Source of the DNA: Luteibacter rhizovicinus DSM 16549
Lineage (GTDB): Bacteria > Pseudomonadota > Gammaproteobacteria > Xanthomonadales > Rhodanobacteraceae
DNA length: 64,000 nucleotides
Direction of reading: 5' to 3'
NCBI RefSeq assembly: GCF_001887595.1
Contig: NZ_CP017480.1
Location: 248,001-312,000, forward strand
Under the pieces are notes generated by a model, which saw only the letters and a list, made by a program, of their open reading frames with translations, did no database searches and was not told the DNA's origin. Position 1 is the stretch's first letter, and every line of letters starts with the position of its first letter. Of this stretch, positions 18,590-27,288 are shown piece by piece. The position numbers were made by a program, and so were the translations under genes.

Positions 18590-19465
18590 ATGTTCAAAGG
18601 CGTCCTTCTCGGCTTTGCCTGCTACGCGGCCTACGCGTGGAGCGATGCCTTCGTGAAGTCCCTCGAGGGCTCCCTGCCGCCGTACGAGGCAGTGTTCTTC
18701 GGAGCGGTGCTGGCCATGGCGGCCTTCCCGTTCCTGAAGAAGCCCGGCGACCGCTGGAGCGAGATCGTGATGTCGAAAATGCCGGGCCTGTGGCTGTTGC
18801 GCGCCATGGCCGGGGCCATCGGCAATATCACCGCCGTGATGGCCTTTACCGCCCTGCCGATGGCAGAGGCGTTCTCGCTGATCTTCCTGCTGCCGATCTT
18901 CGTCACCATCCTGTCGGTCATCTTCCTGCGCGAACACGTGGGCTGGCGGCGCTGGTCGGCGGTGGTCGTGGGCTTCCTCGGCGTGCTGGTGGTGCTGCGT
19001 CCCGGATTCCGCCATCTCGGCACCGGGCACGTGGCCGCGATCATCTGCGGGATCACCGGGGCCTTGTCGATCATCGCGCTGCGCATGGCCGGCGCCACGG
19101 AAAAGCGCATCACCTTGTACGGTGCAGGCGTGGTCGGCCCGATGCTGGCCGGCTTCATCATGATGCTGCCGCACTTTGTCTGGCCGAACGCCCACCAGTG
19201 GTTCCTGGTGCTCGGCTACGGCCTGCTCGCCGCCGCCGGCGCGGTGTTGCTGATGCTGGCCACCCAGAACGCTCCCGCGGCGCGCGTGGCGCCGACGCAG
19301 TACAGCCAGATGCTCTGGGCCATCCTGTTCGGCTACCTCATCTTCCACGACCATCTGGACTGGCCGATGCTGGTCGGCATCGTGTTGATCCTGGGGGCTG
19401 GCTTGTTCACCTTCGTGCGCGAAGAGAAGAAGACCGACTGGTGGCGGTGGACGAATATCGTCTAG
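18590..19465 (+). CDS. EamA/DMT-family transporter
   Basis: A 291-residue inner-membrane protein with about ten hydrophobic helices in two EamA repeats. The first repeat ends near 'SVIFLREHVGWRRWSAVVVGFLGVLVVLRPG', and the second shows the parallel 'LIFHDHLDWPMLVGIVLILGAG'. Members export small metabolites or amino acids; the substrate here is not predictable. It is divergent from gcdH and probably controlled through the palindrome at 18542-18557. Confidence 0.9.
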   Translation: MFKGVLLGFACYAAYAWSDAFVKSLEGSLPPYEAVFFGAVLAMAAFPFLKKPGDRWSEIVMSKMPGLWLLRAMAGAIGNITAVMAFTALPMAEAFSLIFLLPIFVTILSVIFLREHVGWRRWSAVVVGFLGVLVVLRPGFRHLGTGHVAAIICGITGALSIIALRMAGATEKRITLYGAGVVGPMLAGFIMMLPHFVWPNAHQWFLVLGYGLLAAAGAVLLMLATQNAPAARVAPTQYSQMLWAILFGYLIFHDHLDWPMLVGIVLILGAGLFTFVREEKKTDWWRWTNIV

Positions 19466-19591
19466 GGCCCAGCAGCGGGCCTACAACCGGTCGCTTTTCT
19501 CATGATTCTTCCTCAGTCAGCTGAAACCATCTGAGATTGTCATGCTGATTTGCAGGAAGCTCGCTTGGGTGTCCACTGGAATGCCGGTCTC

Positions 19592-20125
19592 ATGCGATGG
19601 AAGCCGCATAAAGACAAAGTCGGCCAAACATACCCGCTCCACCACCTTCATCCGTTTCGATACGGGCTGACACTACCGGCTCAGGGGCTCCGACCTGTGA
19701 CGAACATCGCCATCCACGTGGGCTTCGGGATGCATTGCTTCACCCGACGCACGGGAGAGGACTGCTGCCCGTACGACCGGTATGAAGACGATCGAGAGGC
19801 GCGCTCGTTCGATCGACGGCGGTATGCGCTTTCACACTGTCTGCCCGACATTGCGAGAACGCTCGAACACCGTCGTTGTGCGTTCGCTCGCAACGAGAAT
19901 TTCGTCACTCTGGACATACAGCCGGCCGAAGGCATACCCGTGCGCTACGGCGTGTTCTTCAATGTGAAACGATGGAACCGCCAAGGTGGTCACGCCATCC
20001 TGGTCGTTATCCAAAGTGCATACGAACTAGACGTGGGCAAGTCCTCGCCAGCTCGTGGAAGCATCGGGTTCAAAGCGCTGATCGGCCACATACTGAGGGG
20101 GACGAAGCCGAAACCGCCTCCGTAA
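19592..20125 (+). CDS. Hypothetical protein, possibly acquired
   Basis: A 177-residue protein beginning 'MRWKPHKDKVGQTYPLHHL'; an in-frame TTG at 19550 is the alternative start. I do not recognise a domain. It is basic, with a Cys/His-rich segment 'GFGMHCFTRRTGEDCCPY', a strongly charged middle ('DDREARSFDRRRYALS'), 'NENFVTLDIQ' and 'GVFFNVKRWNR', and the ending 'FKALIGHILRGTKPKPPP'. Codon usage is less GC-rich than in neighbouring genes, which hints at transfer. Its TAA stop lies inside the A-run that is the T-run of the opposite-strand terminator at 20124-20153. Confidence 0.6.
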   Translation: MRWKPHKDKVGQTYPLHHLHPFRYGLTLPAQGLRPVTNIAIHVGFGMHCFTRRTGEDCCPYDRYEDDREARSFDRRRYALSHCLPDIARTLEHRRCAFARNENFVTLDIQPAEGIPVRYGVFFNVKRWNRQGGHAILVVIQSAYELDVGKSSPARGSIGFKALIGHILRGTKPKPPP

Positions 20126-20153
20126 AAAAACGAAAGCCCCGCAAGCGGGGCTT
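20124..20153 (-). terminator. Intrinsic terminator, minus strand
   Basis: Read on the minus strand, a nine-base-pair stem (AAGCCCCGC with GCGGGGCTT) is followed after a 3-nt gap by seven T residues. It would end transcripts coming from the nadK-nucleotidase pair or from the RNA candidate just upstream. Confidence 0.85.
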
Positions 20154-20258
20154 CGTAGTCCGGGACCTGTTGCCTCCGCGCCGGGCGGAACCACTGAGTG
20201 GCAGGCGACGCTGGCCAAAGACCACCGGCTGTAGCGTCAACGAGAGGATATCACAACG
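20124..20258 (-). ncRNA. Structured RNA candidate or structured 3' UTR
   Basis: The 135 bases between the nucleotidase stop and the terminator are not coding but rich in paired segments on the minus strand. GACGCT can pair with AGCGTC 23 nt later, or with TAGCGTC upstream, giving mutually exclusive stems. CCAC-TCA-GTGG and TCCGC-CCGGC-GCGGA are nested inside CCTG/CAGG, and the terminator closes the unit. A weak extended -10 (TGTGATATC) lies near its 5' end. I do not recognise the family; the SRP, 6S, tmRNA and RNase P signatures are absent. Confidence 0.45.
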
Positions 20259-20261
20259 ACG

Positions 20262-21206
20262 CTAGCTGTTGGAAACCCCGTGCGGTACATGTCCCGTCGC
20301 TACATGCTTCCTCGCCGACTCCACATTGGCCGGGGAATCATCGAAGAAAATGTCGGCGCCGAAGGCGTCCAGGAACGGCCCTTTGTCCCGGCCACCGAGG
20401 AACAGTGCCTCGTCGATTCGGACGCCCCAGCGGCGAAGCGTGAGGATGACCCGCTTATGGGCGGGCGCCGAGCGCGCAGTCACCAGGGCCGTACGGATGG
20501 GAGACGTCTCCGCCGGGAAGGCCGCCTGCAGGCGGTGCAAGGCCGACAGGAACCCTCGGAACGGACCGCCCGAGAGAGGCTCCGCCCAGAGTTCGGACTC
20601 GCTGCGATGGAACGCGTCGAGGCCTTGCTCTTTCGACACACGCTCGCCTTCGTCGCCAAAAATGACGGCATCCCCGTCGAAGGCGATGCGCAACTGTTCG
20701 CTGGACCGTTGTGGCGCGGTCGAAGGCAGGATCGTTGCCGCGGCGACGCCGGCGCGAAGTGCGCGACCCACATCCTCGGCATTCGCGGAAAGGAACAGGT
20801 CCGCCCGGAATGGCGCGATGTAATCCGACGTGGGCGCACCGCTGGTGAAGGCCGCGCGTGAGATGTTCAGTTTGTAATGCTGGATCGCGTTGAAGATACG
20901 CAGCCCCGTGTCGCCCGAGTTGCGTGACAGCAGGATGACTTCAACGGGCGGAACGTCACCGGACAGCGCGTTGAGGCCAAGCAGTTTCTGCACCAGCGGG
21001 AAGGCCACGCCCGGCGTCAGCAGTTCGTTTTCGCGCTCGATCTGGTACGCGCGGTAGGCATCGAGGCCGTCGCGTTCAAAAAGCTCGTGACCGTCTTCCA
21101 TGTTGAATAGCGCGCGCGACGAGATCGCGACGACCAGGCGGTTGTCGTTTACCGAGGCGTCGGCGTGGGCGGTGGGGGTGGCGGACGTATTGTCGGGGGC
21201 GTTCAT
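20262..21206 (-). CDS. 5'-nucleotidase (cytosolic, PF06189-type)
   Basis: The 314-residue protein opens, after a low-complexity tail of about 22 residues, with 'LVVAISSRALFNMEDGHELFE', and continues with 'VILLSRNSGDTGLRIFNAIQHY', 'LFLSANAEDVGRAL', 'IAFDGDAVIFGDEGE' and 'DIFFDDSPANVESA'. This is the HAD-like 5'-nucleotidase family related to eukaryotic NT5C1, which dephosphorylates nucleoside monophosphates. It overlaps the nadK stop by 4 nt (ATGA), so the two are translationally coupled and could act together in nucleotide/NAD turnover. A terminator lies about 110 bp past its stop. Confidence 0.88.
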   Translation of the reverse strand: MNAPDNTSATPTAHADASVNDNRLVVAISSRALFNMEDGHELFERDGLDAYRAYQIERENELLTPGVAFPLVQKLLGLNALSGDVPPVEVILLSRNSGDTGLRIFNAIQHYKLNISRAAFTSGAPTSDYIAPFRADLFLSANAEDVGRALRAGVAAATILPSTAPQRSSEQLRIAFDGDAVIFGDEGERVSKEQGLDAFHRSESELWAEPLSGGPFRGFLSALHRLQAAFPAETSPIRTALVTARSAPAHKRVILTLRRWGVRIDEALFLGGRDKGPFLDAFGADIFFDDSPANVESARKHVATGHVPHGVSNS

Positions 21207-21961
21207 AGGGCGAACTGCTCGTCCAGGATGCGTTGCTGGAGGTTGTGCTCGGGATCGAAGAGCAGGCGAACCGCGTTGCGGCGGGATTGCTTCACCTCGA
21301 CCTTGCGTACGTCGCGGACCTCGTGGAAGTCGGCCGTGGCGCTGATCGGCCGCTTGTTCGGGTCCTTGGTCTCGAAGCCCACCCGCGTGGCGTGCGGGAG
21401 GATGGCGCCGCGCCAGCGGCGCGGGCGGAACGGACTGATCGGCGTCAGCGCCAGCACGTTCGCATCGAGCGGGAGGATGGGGCCATGGGCCGAGAGGTTG
21501 TAGGCCGTGGACCCGGCCGGCGTGCTGACCAGGATGCCGTCGCAGACCAGCTCGTCGAGCTTGACCTCGCCATTGAGGCTGACGCGCATGTGCGCGGCCT
21601 GGTTGCTCTGGCGCAGCATGGCCACTTCGTTGAATGCCAGGGCGCGGTGCTCGGCACCGTCGCAGCAGGTGCTATGCATCTCCAGCGGATGCAGGACGGC
21701 CGGGTGGGCGCGTTCGATGCGCTCGGCCAGCGCGTCGAGCTCGTGCTGATTCATGAGAAAACCGAGGCGGCCGAGCTTCATGCCGTAAAACGGCACGCCG
21801 AGCGTTCGATAGGTATGCAGCGTGCGCAGCATGAAGCCGTCGCCGCCGAGTGACACGATGATCTCGGCGTCTCCGGGTTCCACACTGCCGTAACGCTTCA
21901 CCAGGGCGGTGCGCGCACGTTGGGCGACGTCGGTTTCGCTGGCGACAAAGGCTAGGCGCAT
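21203..21961 (-). CDS. nadK: NAD kinase
   Basis: A 252-residue cytoplasmic ATP-NAD kinase making NADP. The GGDG active-site motif is at residues 39-42 ('SLGGDGFMLRTL'), followed by 'GRLGFLMN', 'FNEVAMLRQSNQAA' and 'DGILVSTPAGSTAYNLSAHGPI', all family signatures. It starts at ATG 21961 and its last codons overlap the downstream nucleotidase start. Upstream, about 80 bp away, is a REP pair and then the NAD-glutamate dehydrogenase stop. Confidence 0.95.
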   Translation of the reverse strand: MRLAFVASETDVAQRARTALVKRYGSVEPGDAEIIVSLGGDGFMLRTLHTYRTLGVPFYGMKLGRLGFLMNQHELDALAERIERAHPAVLHPLEMHSTCCDGAEHRALAFNEVAMLRQSNQAAHMRVSLNGEVKLDELVCDGILVSTPAGSTAYNLSAHGPILPLDANVLALTPISPFRPRRWRGAILPHATRVGFETKDPNKRPISATADFHEVRDVRKVEVKQSRRNAVRLLFDPEHNLQQRILDEQFAL

Positions 21962-22041
21962 GGATGTCGGCTTGAAGGACCAGCGGGGAGCTTAGTCCTT
22001 CGGGATGGACGGCGGCTAGGGTGCAACGGGTGCGCTAGCAC

Positions 22042-22093
22042 CCATCGCCGCTGAAGCGGCTCCCACACTGAGCGTGGGAGCCGCTTCGGTGCC
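22042..22093. repeat. REP element pair (CTC family)
   Basis: An inverted pair of the core GAGCCGCTTCAGCGGCGA with CCCACA tails; the right-hand copy is incomplete (CGCTTCGGTG). It sits between the NAD-GDH stop and nadK. Confidence 0.85.
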
Positions 22094-22100
22094 AGGCGGA

Positions 22101-25100
22101 TCAGACCGGGATCTGCGCCAGCTGGGCCAGGCGACGGACGGCGACCGAGGCGATCGGGTAGTCCGCGTTCTGGGTGAGGATTTCCGCAAGCATGGCGCGG
22201 GTGTACTTGAGCGTGGCGTCGTCGCGCTGCAGCCAGGCCTGGACCGGGCTGACATCGGTACGATCGCCGGCGACCGAGATCACCTGCAGGGCCAGGGCAC
22301 GATGCTGGGCGTTGAGCTCGTCCAGCAGCGAACCGCGGGCCTGCGCGTGCCATGCACCTTCCACGTTGAGCGCTTCGATCTGGTCACGCAGCCACTCGAG
22401 GTCGAGGGCTTCGGCCAGCTCGTAGAACACCTTCGCGACCGTAGCGATGTCCTTGCCGCTCTGCTTCGACACTTCGACCATGTCGAGCGCCGCGCGCAAT
22501 ACCGAGACCCGTGCGAGGCGGACAGCGAGCGACTCGGGCACACCCAGACCTTCCCACTTTTCCTGGCTGGAGGCGAAATCGCCACGACCGGTATCGGTGA
22601 GGGCATCCGGCAAAGCCTGGCGCAGCACCGTGACTTCACTGGCGTAGCGGTCGACATTGGCAGCGATATCCAGCGTGCCGCCCGGGCGATTGAGCAGCCA
22701 GCGGGTCAGGTGGCGCAGCAACGACCAGATCTGCAGGATCGCGTCGATCTGGGTGTTCTCGGCCACCGTGCCGTCGAGCGCTTCGATCTCGGCCCACAGC
22801 TCGCGGGCATCGAGGATCTCGCGCGCCGCCGTATACGCCTTGGCGATGGACGCCGGGCCGTGGCCCGTGTCTTCCTGCATGCGCATCATGAAGGTGGCGC
22901 CCATGCGGTTGATCGTCGAGTTGGTCACCGCGGTAGCGATGATCTCGCGCTTCAGGCGATGGCGCTGCATGTGCTCGGCGTACTTCTCGTGCAACGGCAC
23001 GGGGAAGTAACGCACCAGCTCGCGCGAGAGGTACGGATCTTCCGGCACATCCGAATCCAGCAATTGCTGGAACAGGCGGATCTTGTCGTACGAGAGCAAC
23101 ACGGACAGTTCCGGACGCGTCAGGCCCTGGCCGCGGAGCTTGCGCTCGCTGAGCTCAGCCGCGGAAGGCAGCGACTCGACGGCGCGGTCGAGCATGCCTT
23201 CGGCTTCCAGCGTGCTGATGAAATGCGCCATCGAACCCAGGCGCCGCACCGACTGGTGCTCCATCACGGTGATGGCCTGGTTCTGCCGATAGTTGTCCCA
23301 CAGCACGAGGCGGCCGACTTCGTCGGTCATCTCGGCGAGCTGCTTGTTGCGGCCTTCGAAGGTCAGCTCGCCACGCTGCACGGCGTCGTTGAGCAGGATC
23401 TTGATGTTCACCTCGTGATCGGAGGTGTCCACGCCAGCGGAGTTGTCGATGAAGTCGGTGTTGAGCAGCACGCCGGCCTGGCCGGCCTCGATGCGACCCT
23501 TCTGGGTCATGCCCAGGTTGCCGCCCTCGCCCACCACCTTGCAGCGCAGCTCGTTGCCATTCACACGCAAGGCGTTGTTGGCGCGATCGCCGACATCGGC
23601 ATGCGTCTCGCTCGTGGCCTTGACGTAGGTACCGATGCCGCCGTTCCAGAGCAGGTCTACCGGAGCCTTCAGGATCGCCGAGAGCAGATCGGTCGGCGCC
23701 ATGTGCGTCGCCTCGCTGCGGATGCCCAGCACGGCCTTGATCTCCGGCGACACCGGAACCGACTTCGCGCTGCGCGGATAAACGCCGCCGCCGGCCGAAA
23801 TCAGCGACTTGTCGTAATCGTCCCACGAGGAACGCGGCAGGGCGAACATGCGCTGGCGCTCGACGAAGGACTTCGCCGAATCCGGATTCGGATCGAGGAA
23901 GATGTGACGGTGATCGAACGCGGCGAACAAGCGGATCTTCTCAGACAGCAGCATGCCGTTGCCGAACACGTCGCCCGACATGTCACCGACGCCGACCACG
24001 GTGAAGTCTTCGGTCTGGCAATCGCGACCCATGGCGCGGAAGTGCCGCTTGACCGATTCCCACGCGCCCTTGGCCGTGATGCCCATGCCCTTGTGGTCGT
24101 AGCCGTTGGAGCCGCCGGAAGCGAAGGCGTCGTCGAGCCAGAATCCGTGCTCCGTCGAGATCGCATTGGCGATATCGGAGAACGTGGCCGTGCCCTTGTC
24201 CGCGGCGACCACCAGGTACGGGTCGTCGTTGTCGTGACGGATCACGTCGTGCGGCGGCACCACCTTGCCCTCGACGAGGTTGTCGGTGATGTCGAGCAGG
24301 CCGTTGATGAACATGCGGTAGCAGGCGATACCCTCGGCCAGCTGCGCATCGCGATCGCCGCCCACCGGCGGACGCTTCACGAAGAAGCCGCCCTTGGAAC
24401 CGACCGGCACAATGACCGTGTTCTTCACCATCTGCGCCTTGACCAGACCGAGGACTTCCGTACGGAAGTCTTCGCGGCGATCGGACCAGCGCAGGCCGCC
24501 ACGCGCGACGGAACCGAAGCGCAGGTGGATGCCTTCCACGCGTGGGGCGTAGACGAAGATTTCGCGGAACGGCACCGGCTTGGCCAGCTCGGGCACCTGG
24601 TGCGAATCGAACTTGAAGCTGAGATACGGACGATACGCACCGTCCCACAGCTGGAAGAAGTTGGTACGCAGGGTCGCGTGGATCAGCGCGATGAAGCTGC
24701 GCAGGATGCGGTCTTCGTCGAGGCTGGAAACGTTATCCAGCAGCGCGTTGAGGGCTTCCTCCACGGCGGCCGCCTGCTCGGCGCGCGGACGGCCGAGCGA
24801 GGAGACGAGGTTACCGATGAGACCCGGCTGCGCCGCCAGCGTTTCCGGACCGATGAGCGCGTGCATCTCGTGCGAGAGCAGGCTTTCGGCACGTTCGCGC
24901 TCGGCCGTGTCCAGGTTTTCGCGACGTGGATCGAAGCGTGCGTTGAACAGCTCGACGATGAGGCCGGCGATGGCCGGGTAATGGTTGAGCGCGTCTTCCA
25001 TGTACGCCTGCGAGAAGGCGACACCGGTCTGCAGCAGGTACTTGGTGTAGCTGCGCAGGATGGCCACCTGGCGCCAGCCGAGCTTGGCACCGAGGACGAG

Positions 25101-27020
25101 GCGGTTGAAGCCGTCGTTTTCGGCATTGCCACGCCAGATCTGCTCGAAGGCATCCTCGAAGATCGAACCGACCTGCTCGACGTCGAAGGCGAGACGGTCG
25201 ACCGGCTGGACTTCGAAGTCCTGGATGAACAGCGCACTGTCAGCGACCTTCACTTCGTACATGTGCTCGGTGAGCACGCGCAATCCAAGGTTCTCCAGCT
25301 GCGGCAGCACTTCGGACAGGGCGATGTCCGAGCCGGAGCGATAGACCTTGAAGCGGAGTTCTTCCGGACGGTTCTGCGGATGGTAGAACGACATGCTGAT
25401 CGCGTCGGGACCATCGAGGCCGGCCAGCGCGCGCACGTCGGCGGCGGCCACATGTGGCGCCACTTCATCCACGTAACCGGCGGGGAGCGCCTTGCCGTAG
25501 CGGTTGGCCAGGATGATGCCCTGCTGCTCGCCGGCGATTTCGATCAGGCGATCGCGCAGTTCGTCGTTCCAGTTGCGCGCGATGGAGGCGATCTGCGCTT
25601 CCATGATTGCGGCATCGTAGACCGGGTGGTCGCCGATGCGGGGACGCACCACGACGTGCAGGCGAACCAGCGCGGCCTCACCCATCAACACCGCGGAATC
25701 CACGTGCTCGCCATGGAAGGCTTCACGCAGCACGCCTTCCACGCGCTCGCGCACGGCCGTGTTGAAACGGTCGCGCGGAATGAAGACCAGGCAGGAGAAG
25801 AAGCGGCCGTAGCTGTCACGGCGAATGAACAGGCGCGTGCGCGTGCGCTGGGCGAGCTCGAGCAGGCCGATGGCCAGGGCGTAGAGCTCGTCGGTGCTGC
25901 ACTGGAAGAGCTCGTCGCGCGGCAGCGTGTCGAGGATGTGACGCAGCGCCTTGCCCGAATGCGAATCGCGCTTCAGGCCGGAGCGGGTCATCACCGCCTC
26001 GCACTTGTCGCGAACCAGGGGCACATGCTGCGGATGGGCCATGTACGCGTTGGACGAGAACAGACCGAGGAAGCGCTGCTCGGCAACCGGGCGGCCCTTC
26101 TCGTCGAACTTCAGGACACCGATGTAATCCATGTAGCCCGCGCGATGGATCGGCGAGCGGGCATTGGTCTTGGTCAGGATGATGGCGTCGGTAGAGCCCG
26201 AGCGTGGCAGCTCGCTGGCAACCAGGGTACGCAGCGAGCGCGGCGCGAGCGAACGCTCCGCGGCGCGCAGGATGCCGAGGCCCGAGCCTTCGACCGTGCG
26301 CAGGACGTCGTCGCCTTCGCCGTGCGCCACTTCGTATTCGCGGTAACCCATGAAGGTGAAGTGGTCATCCGCGACCCAGCGGAGGAAATCGGTGGCTTCA
26401 CGCACTTCGTCCGCCGTGTAAGGCAGGGAGCGCTTGCCGAGATCGTCCGCCACTTCGTTCATCTTGGCCCGCATGGCGCGCCAGTCGTCCACGGTCTCGC
26501 GCACGTCCGAGAGGGCCGTTTCGAGATTGGCCTTGACCGTATCCAGCTCGGTGTCGTCCAGACGATCGATCTCGAAGCGCATGACCGATTCGGTGTGTTC
26601 GCCCGTGCCCATCGTCTCCAGCACGCCAGCGGCGGACCGGACCACCGGCACGACCGGGTGGATGATCACCTGGATGTCGGCATGGGCGGCGGCCACCATC
26701 GAGACGGTGTCCACCAGGAAGGGCATGTCGTCGGTGACGACCTCGATCACGGCACGGCTGCCGGACACGCCTGGGTTGTAGACGCGGACCTTGGCTTTGC
26801 CCGCCTGGCGCTCACGGGCAAACGTGAGCAGGTCGGCGATCAGCGCGGCCCAGCGATCGGGCGCGTGCAGCGCGTAATCGGCCGGCGCGATGCGCTCGAA
26901 AAAGGCTTCGATAAAAAAGCGCGCCTCGTTGAGGCGCTCTGCGGGGTAGCCGATCTTCTTCAGTTCATCGAAAACAACGGCGTGAAACTGGCCGTCTGCT
27001 GCGGCGCGAATCGCATTCAT
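22101..27020 (-). CDS. gdhB: NAD-specific glutamate dehydrogenase, large (GDH-180) type
   Basis: A 1639-residue protein of the 180-kDa NAD-GDH class. The N-terminal third is regulatory with ACT-like parts ('VEVVTDDMPFLVDTVSMV'-type region); the catalytic region near residues 815-1250 contains 'LRFGSVARGGLRWSDRREDFRTEVLGLVKAQMVKN' (read in parts), 'PVGSKGGF' and the nucleotide-binding 'VVGVGDMSGDVFGNGM'. The helical C-terminal domain is complete. It deaminates glutamate to 2-oxoglutarate with NAD, feeding amino-acid carbon into the TCA cycle. It is transcribed alone from the same divergent region as the tetR gene. Confidence 0.96.
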   Translation of the reverse strand: MNAIRAAADGQFHAVVFDELKKIGYPAERLNEARFFIEAFFERIAPADYALHAPDRWAALIADLLTFARERQAGKAKVRVYNPGVSGSRAVIEVVTDDMPFLVDTVSMVAAAHADIQVIIHPVVPVVRSAAGVLETMGTGEHTESVMRFEIDRLDDTELDTVKANLETALSDVRETVDDWRAMRAKMNEVADDLGKRSLPYTADEVREATDFLRWVADDHFTFMGYREYEVAHGEGDDVLRTVEGSGLGILRAAERSLAPRSLRTLVASELPRSGSTDAIILTKTNARSPIHRAGYMDYIGVLKFDEKGRPVAEQRFLGLFSSNAYMAHPQHVPLVRDKCEAVMTRSGLKRDSHSGKALRHILDTLPRDELFQCSTDELYALAIGLLELAQRTRTRLFIRRDSYGRFFSCLVFIPRDRFNTAVRERVEGVLREAFHGEHVDSAVLMGEAALVRLHVVVRPRIGDHPVYDAAIMEAQIASIARNWNDELRDRLIEIAGEQQGIILANRYGKALPAGYVDEVAPHVAAADVRALAGLDGPDAISMSFYHPQNRPEELRFKVYRSGSDIALSEVLPQLENLGLRVLTEHMYEVKVADSALFIQDFEVQPVDRLAFDVEQVGSIFEDAFEQIWRGNAENDGFNRLVLGAKLGWRQVAILRSYTKYLLQTGVAFSQAYMEDALNHYPAIAGLIVELFNARFDPRRENLDTAERERAESLLSHEMHALIGPETLAAQPGLIGNLVSSLGRPRAEQAAAVEEALNALLDNVSSLDEDRILRSFIALIHATLRTNFFQLWDGAYRPYLSFKFDSHQVPELAKPVPFREIFVYAPRVEGIHLRFGSVARGGLRWSDRREDFRTEVLGLVKAQMVKNTVIVPVGSKGGFFVKRPPVGGDRDAQLAEGIACYRMFINGLLDITDNLVEGKVVPPHDVIRHDNDDPYLVVAADKGTATFSDIANAISTEHGFWLDDAFASGGSNGYDHKGMGITAKGAWESVKRHFRAMGRDCQTEDFTVVGVGDMSGDVFGNGMLLSEKIRLFAAFDHRHIFLDPNPDSAKSFVERQRMFALPRSSWDDYDKSLISAGGGVYPRSAKSVPVSPEIKAVLGIRSEATHMAPTDLLSAILKAPVDLLWNGGIGTYVKATSETHADVGDRANNALRVNGNELRCKVVGEGGNLGMTQKGRIEAGQAGVLLNTDFIDNSAGVDTSDHEVNIKILLNDAVQRGELTFEGRNKQLAEMTDEVGRLVLWDNYRQNQAITVMEHQSVRRLGSMAHFISTLEAEGMLDRAVESLPSAAELSERKLRGQGLTRPELSVLLSYDKIRLFQQLLDSDVPEDPYLSRELVRYFPVPLHEKYAEHMQRHRLKREIIATAVTNSTINRMGATFMMRMQEDTGHGPASIAKAYTAAREILDARELWAEIEALDGTVAENTQIDAILQIWSLLRHLTRWLLNRPGGTLDIAANVDRYASEVTVLRQALPDALTDTGRGDFASSQEKWEGLGVPESLAVRLARVSVLRAALDMVEVSKQSGKDIATVAKVFYELAEALDLEWLRDQIEALNVEGAWHAQARGSLLDELNAQHRALALQVISVAGDRTDVSPVQAWLQRDDATLKYTRAMLAEILTQNADYPIASVAVRRLAQLAQIPV

Positions 27021-27202
27021 GGGCGGATATCGATGTGGGGAGAGAGAGGAAAACCGTCAAAGCATAGCTCTCACACATGGCATGTAGCCACACCAACGCG
27101 CACCGCTCGTTGCCAGTTTTTCAGTGCGGCGCGACATATTGCGCAACCTCTCACGAGGTGAAGCGTGCATGCTCCCCACCCGGCCGCGAGTGCAACGCAA
27201 CA

Positions 27203-27216
27203 ATTCGCACGCGAAT
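27203..27216. promoter_or_regulatory. Inverted repeat between NAD-GDH and tetR
   Basis: ATTCGC-AC-GCGAAT is a perfect 6+6 inverted repeat that extends imperfectly outwards as CAACA and TGTTG. It ends 15 bp upstream of the putative -35 of the tetR gene in the divergent 268-bp spacer. Possible operator; the regulator is unknown. Confidence 0.35.
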
Positions 27217-27230
27217 GTTGCCCATGCCCG

Positions 27231-27260
27231 TTGACGCTGGTCCGAGGGAGATTCTAAACT
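27231..27260 (+). promoter_or_regulatory. Promoter of the tetR-RND operon
   Basis: TTGACG is followed after 18 bases by TAAACT, a plausible sigma-70 promoter whose start site would fall within the adjacent inverted repeat. Confidence 0.45.
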
Positions 27261-27276
27261 GGACGGTATAGTCCAG
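27259..27276. promoter_or_regulatory. TetR-type operator
   Basis: CTGGACGGTATAGTCCAG is a 6+6 inverted repeat with a 6-bp centre lying 13 bp ahead of the tetR ATG and overlapping the end of the promoter, the usual position for autorepression by a TetR-family protein. Confidence 0.6.
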
Positions 27277-27288
27277 CAGGTATACAAA

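Noticed and set aside
20124..20258. SRP (4.5S) RNA gene
   Set aside because: The conserved GGAAGG-type core and paired symmetric loop are missing in the structured segment.
22074..27161. A 1695-codon plus-strand open frame opposite NAD-GDH
   Set aside because: The opposite strand matches GDH-180 over its full length; this frame mirrors its third-codon GC bias and has no recognisable domain.
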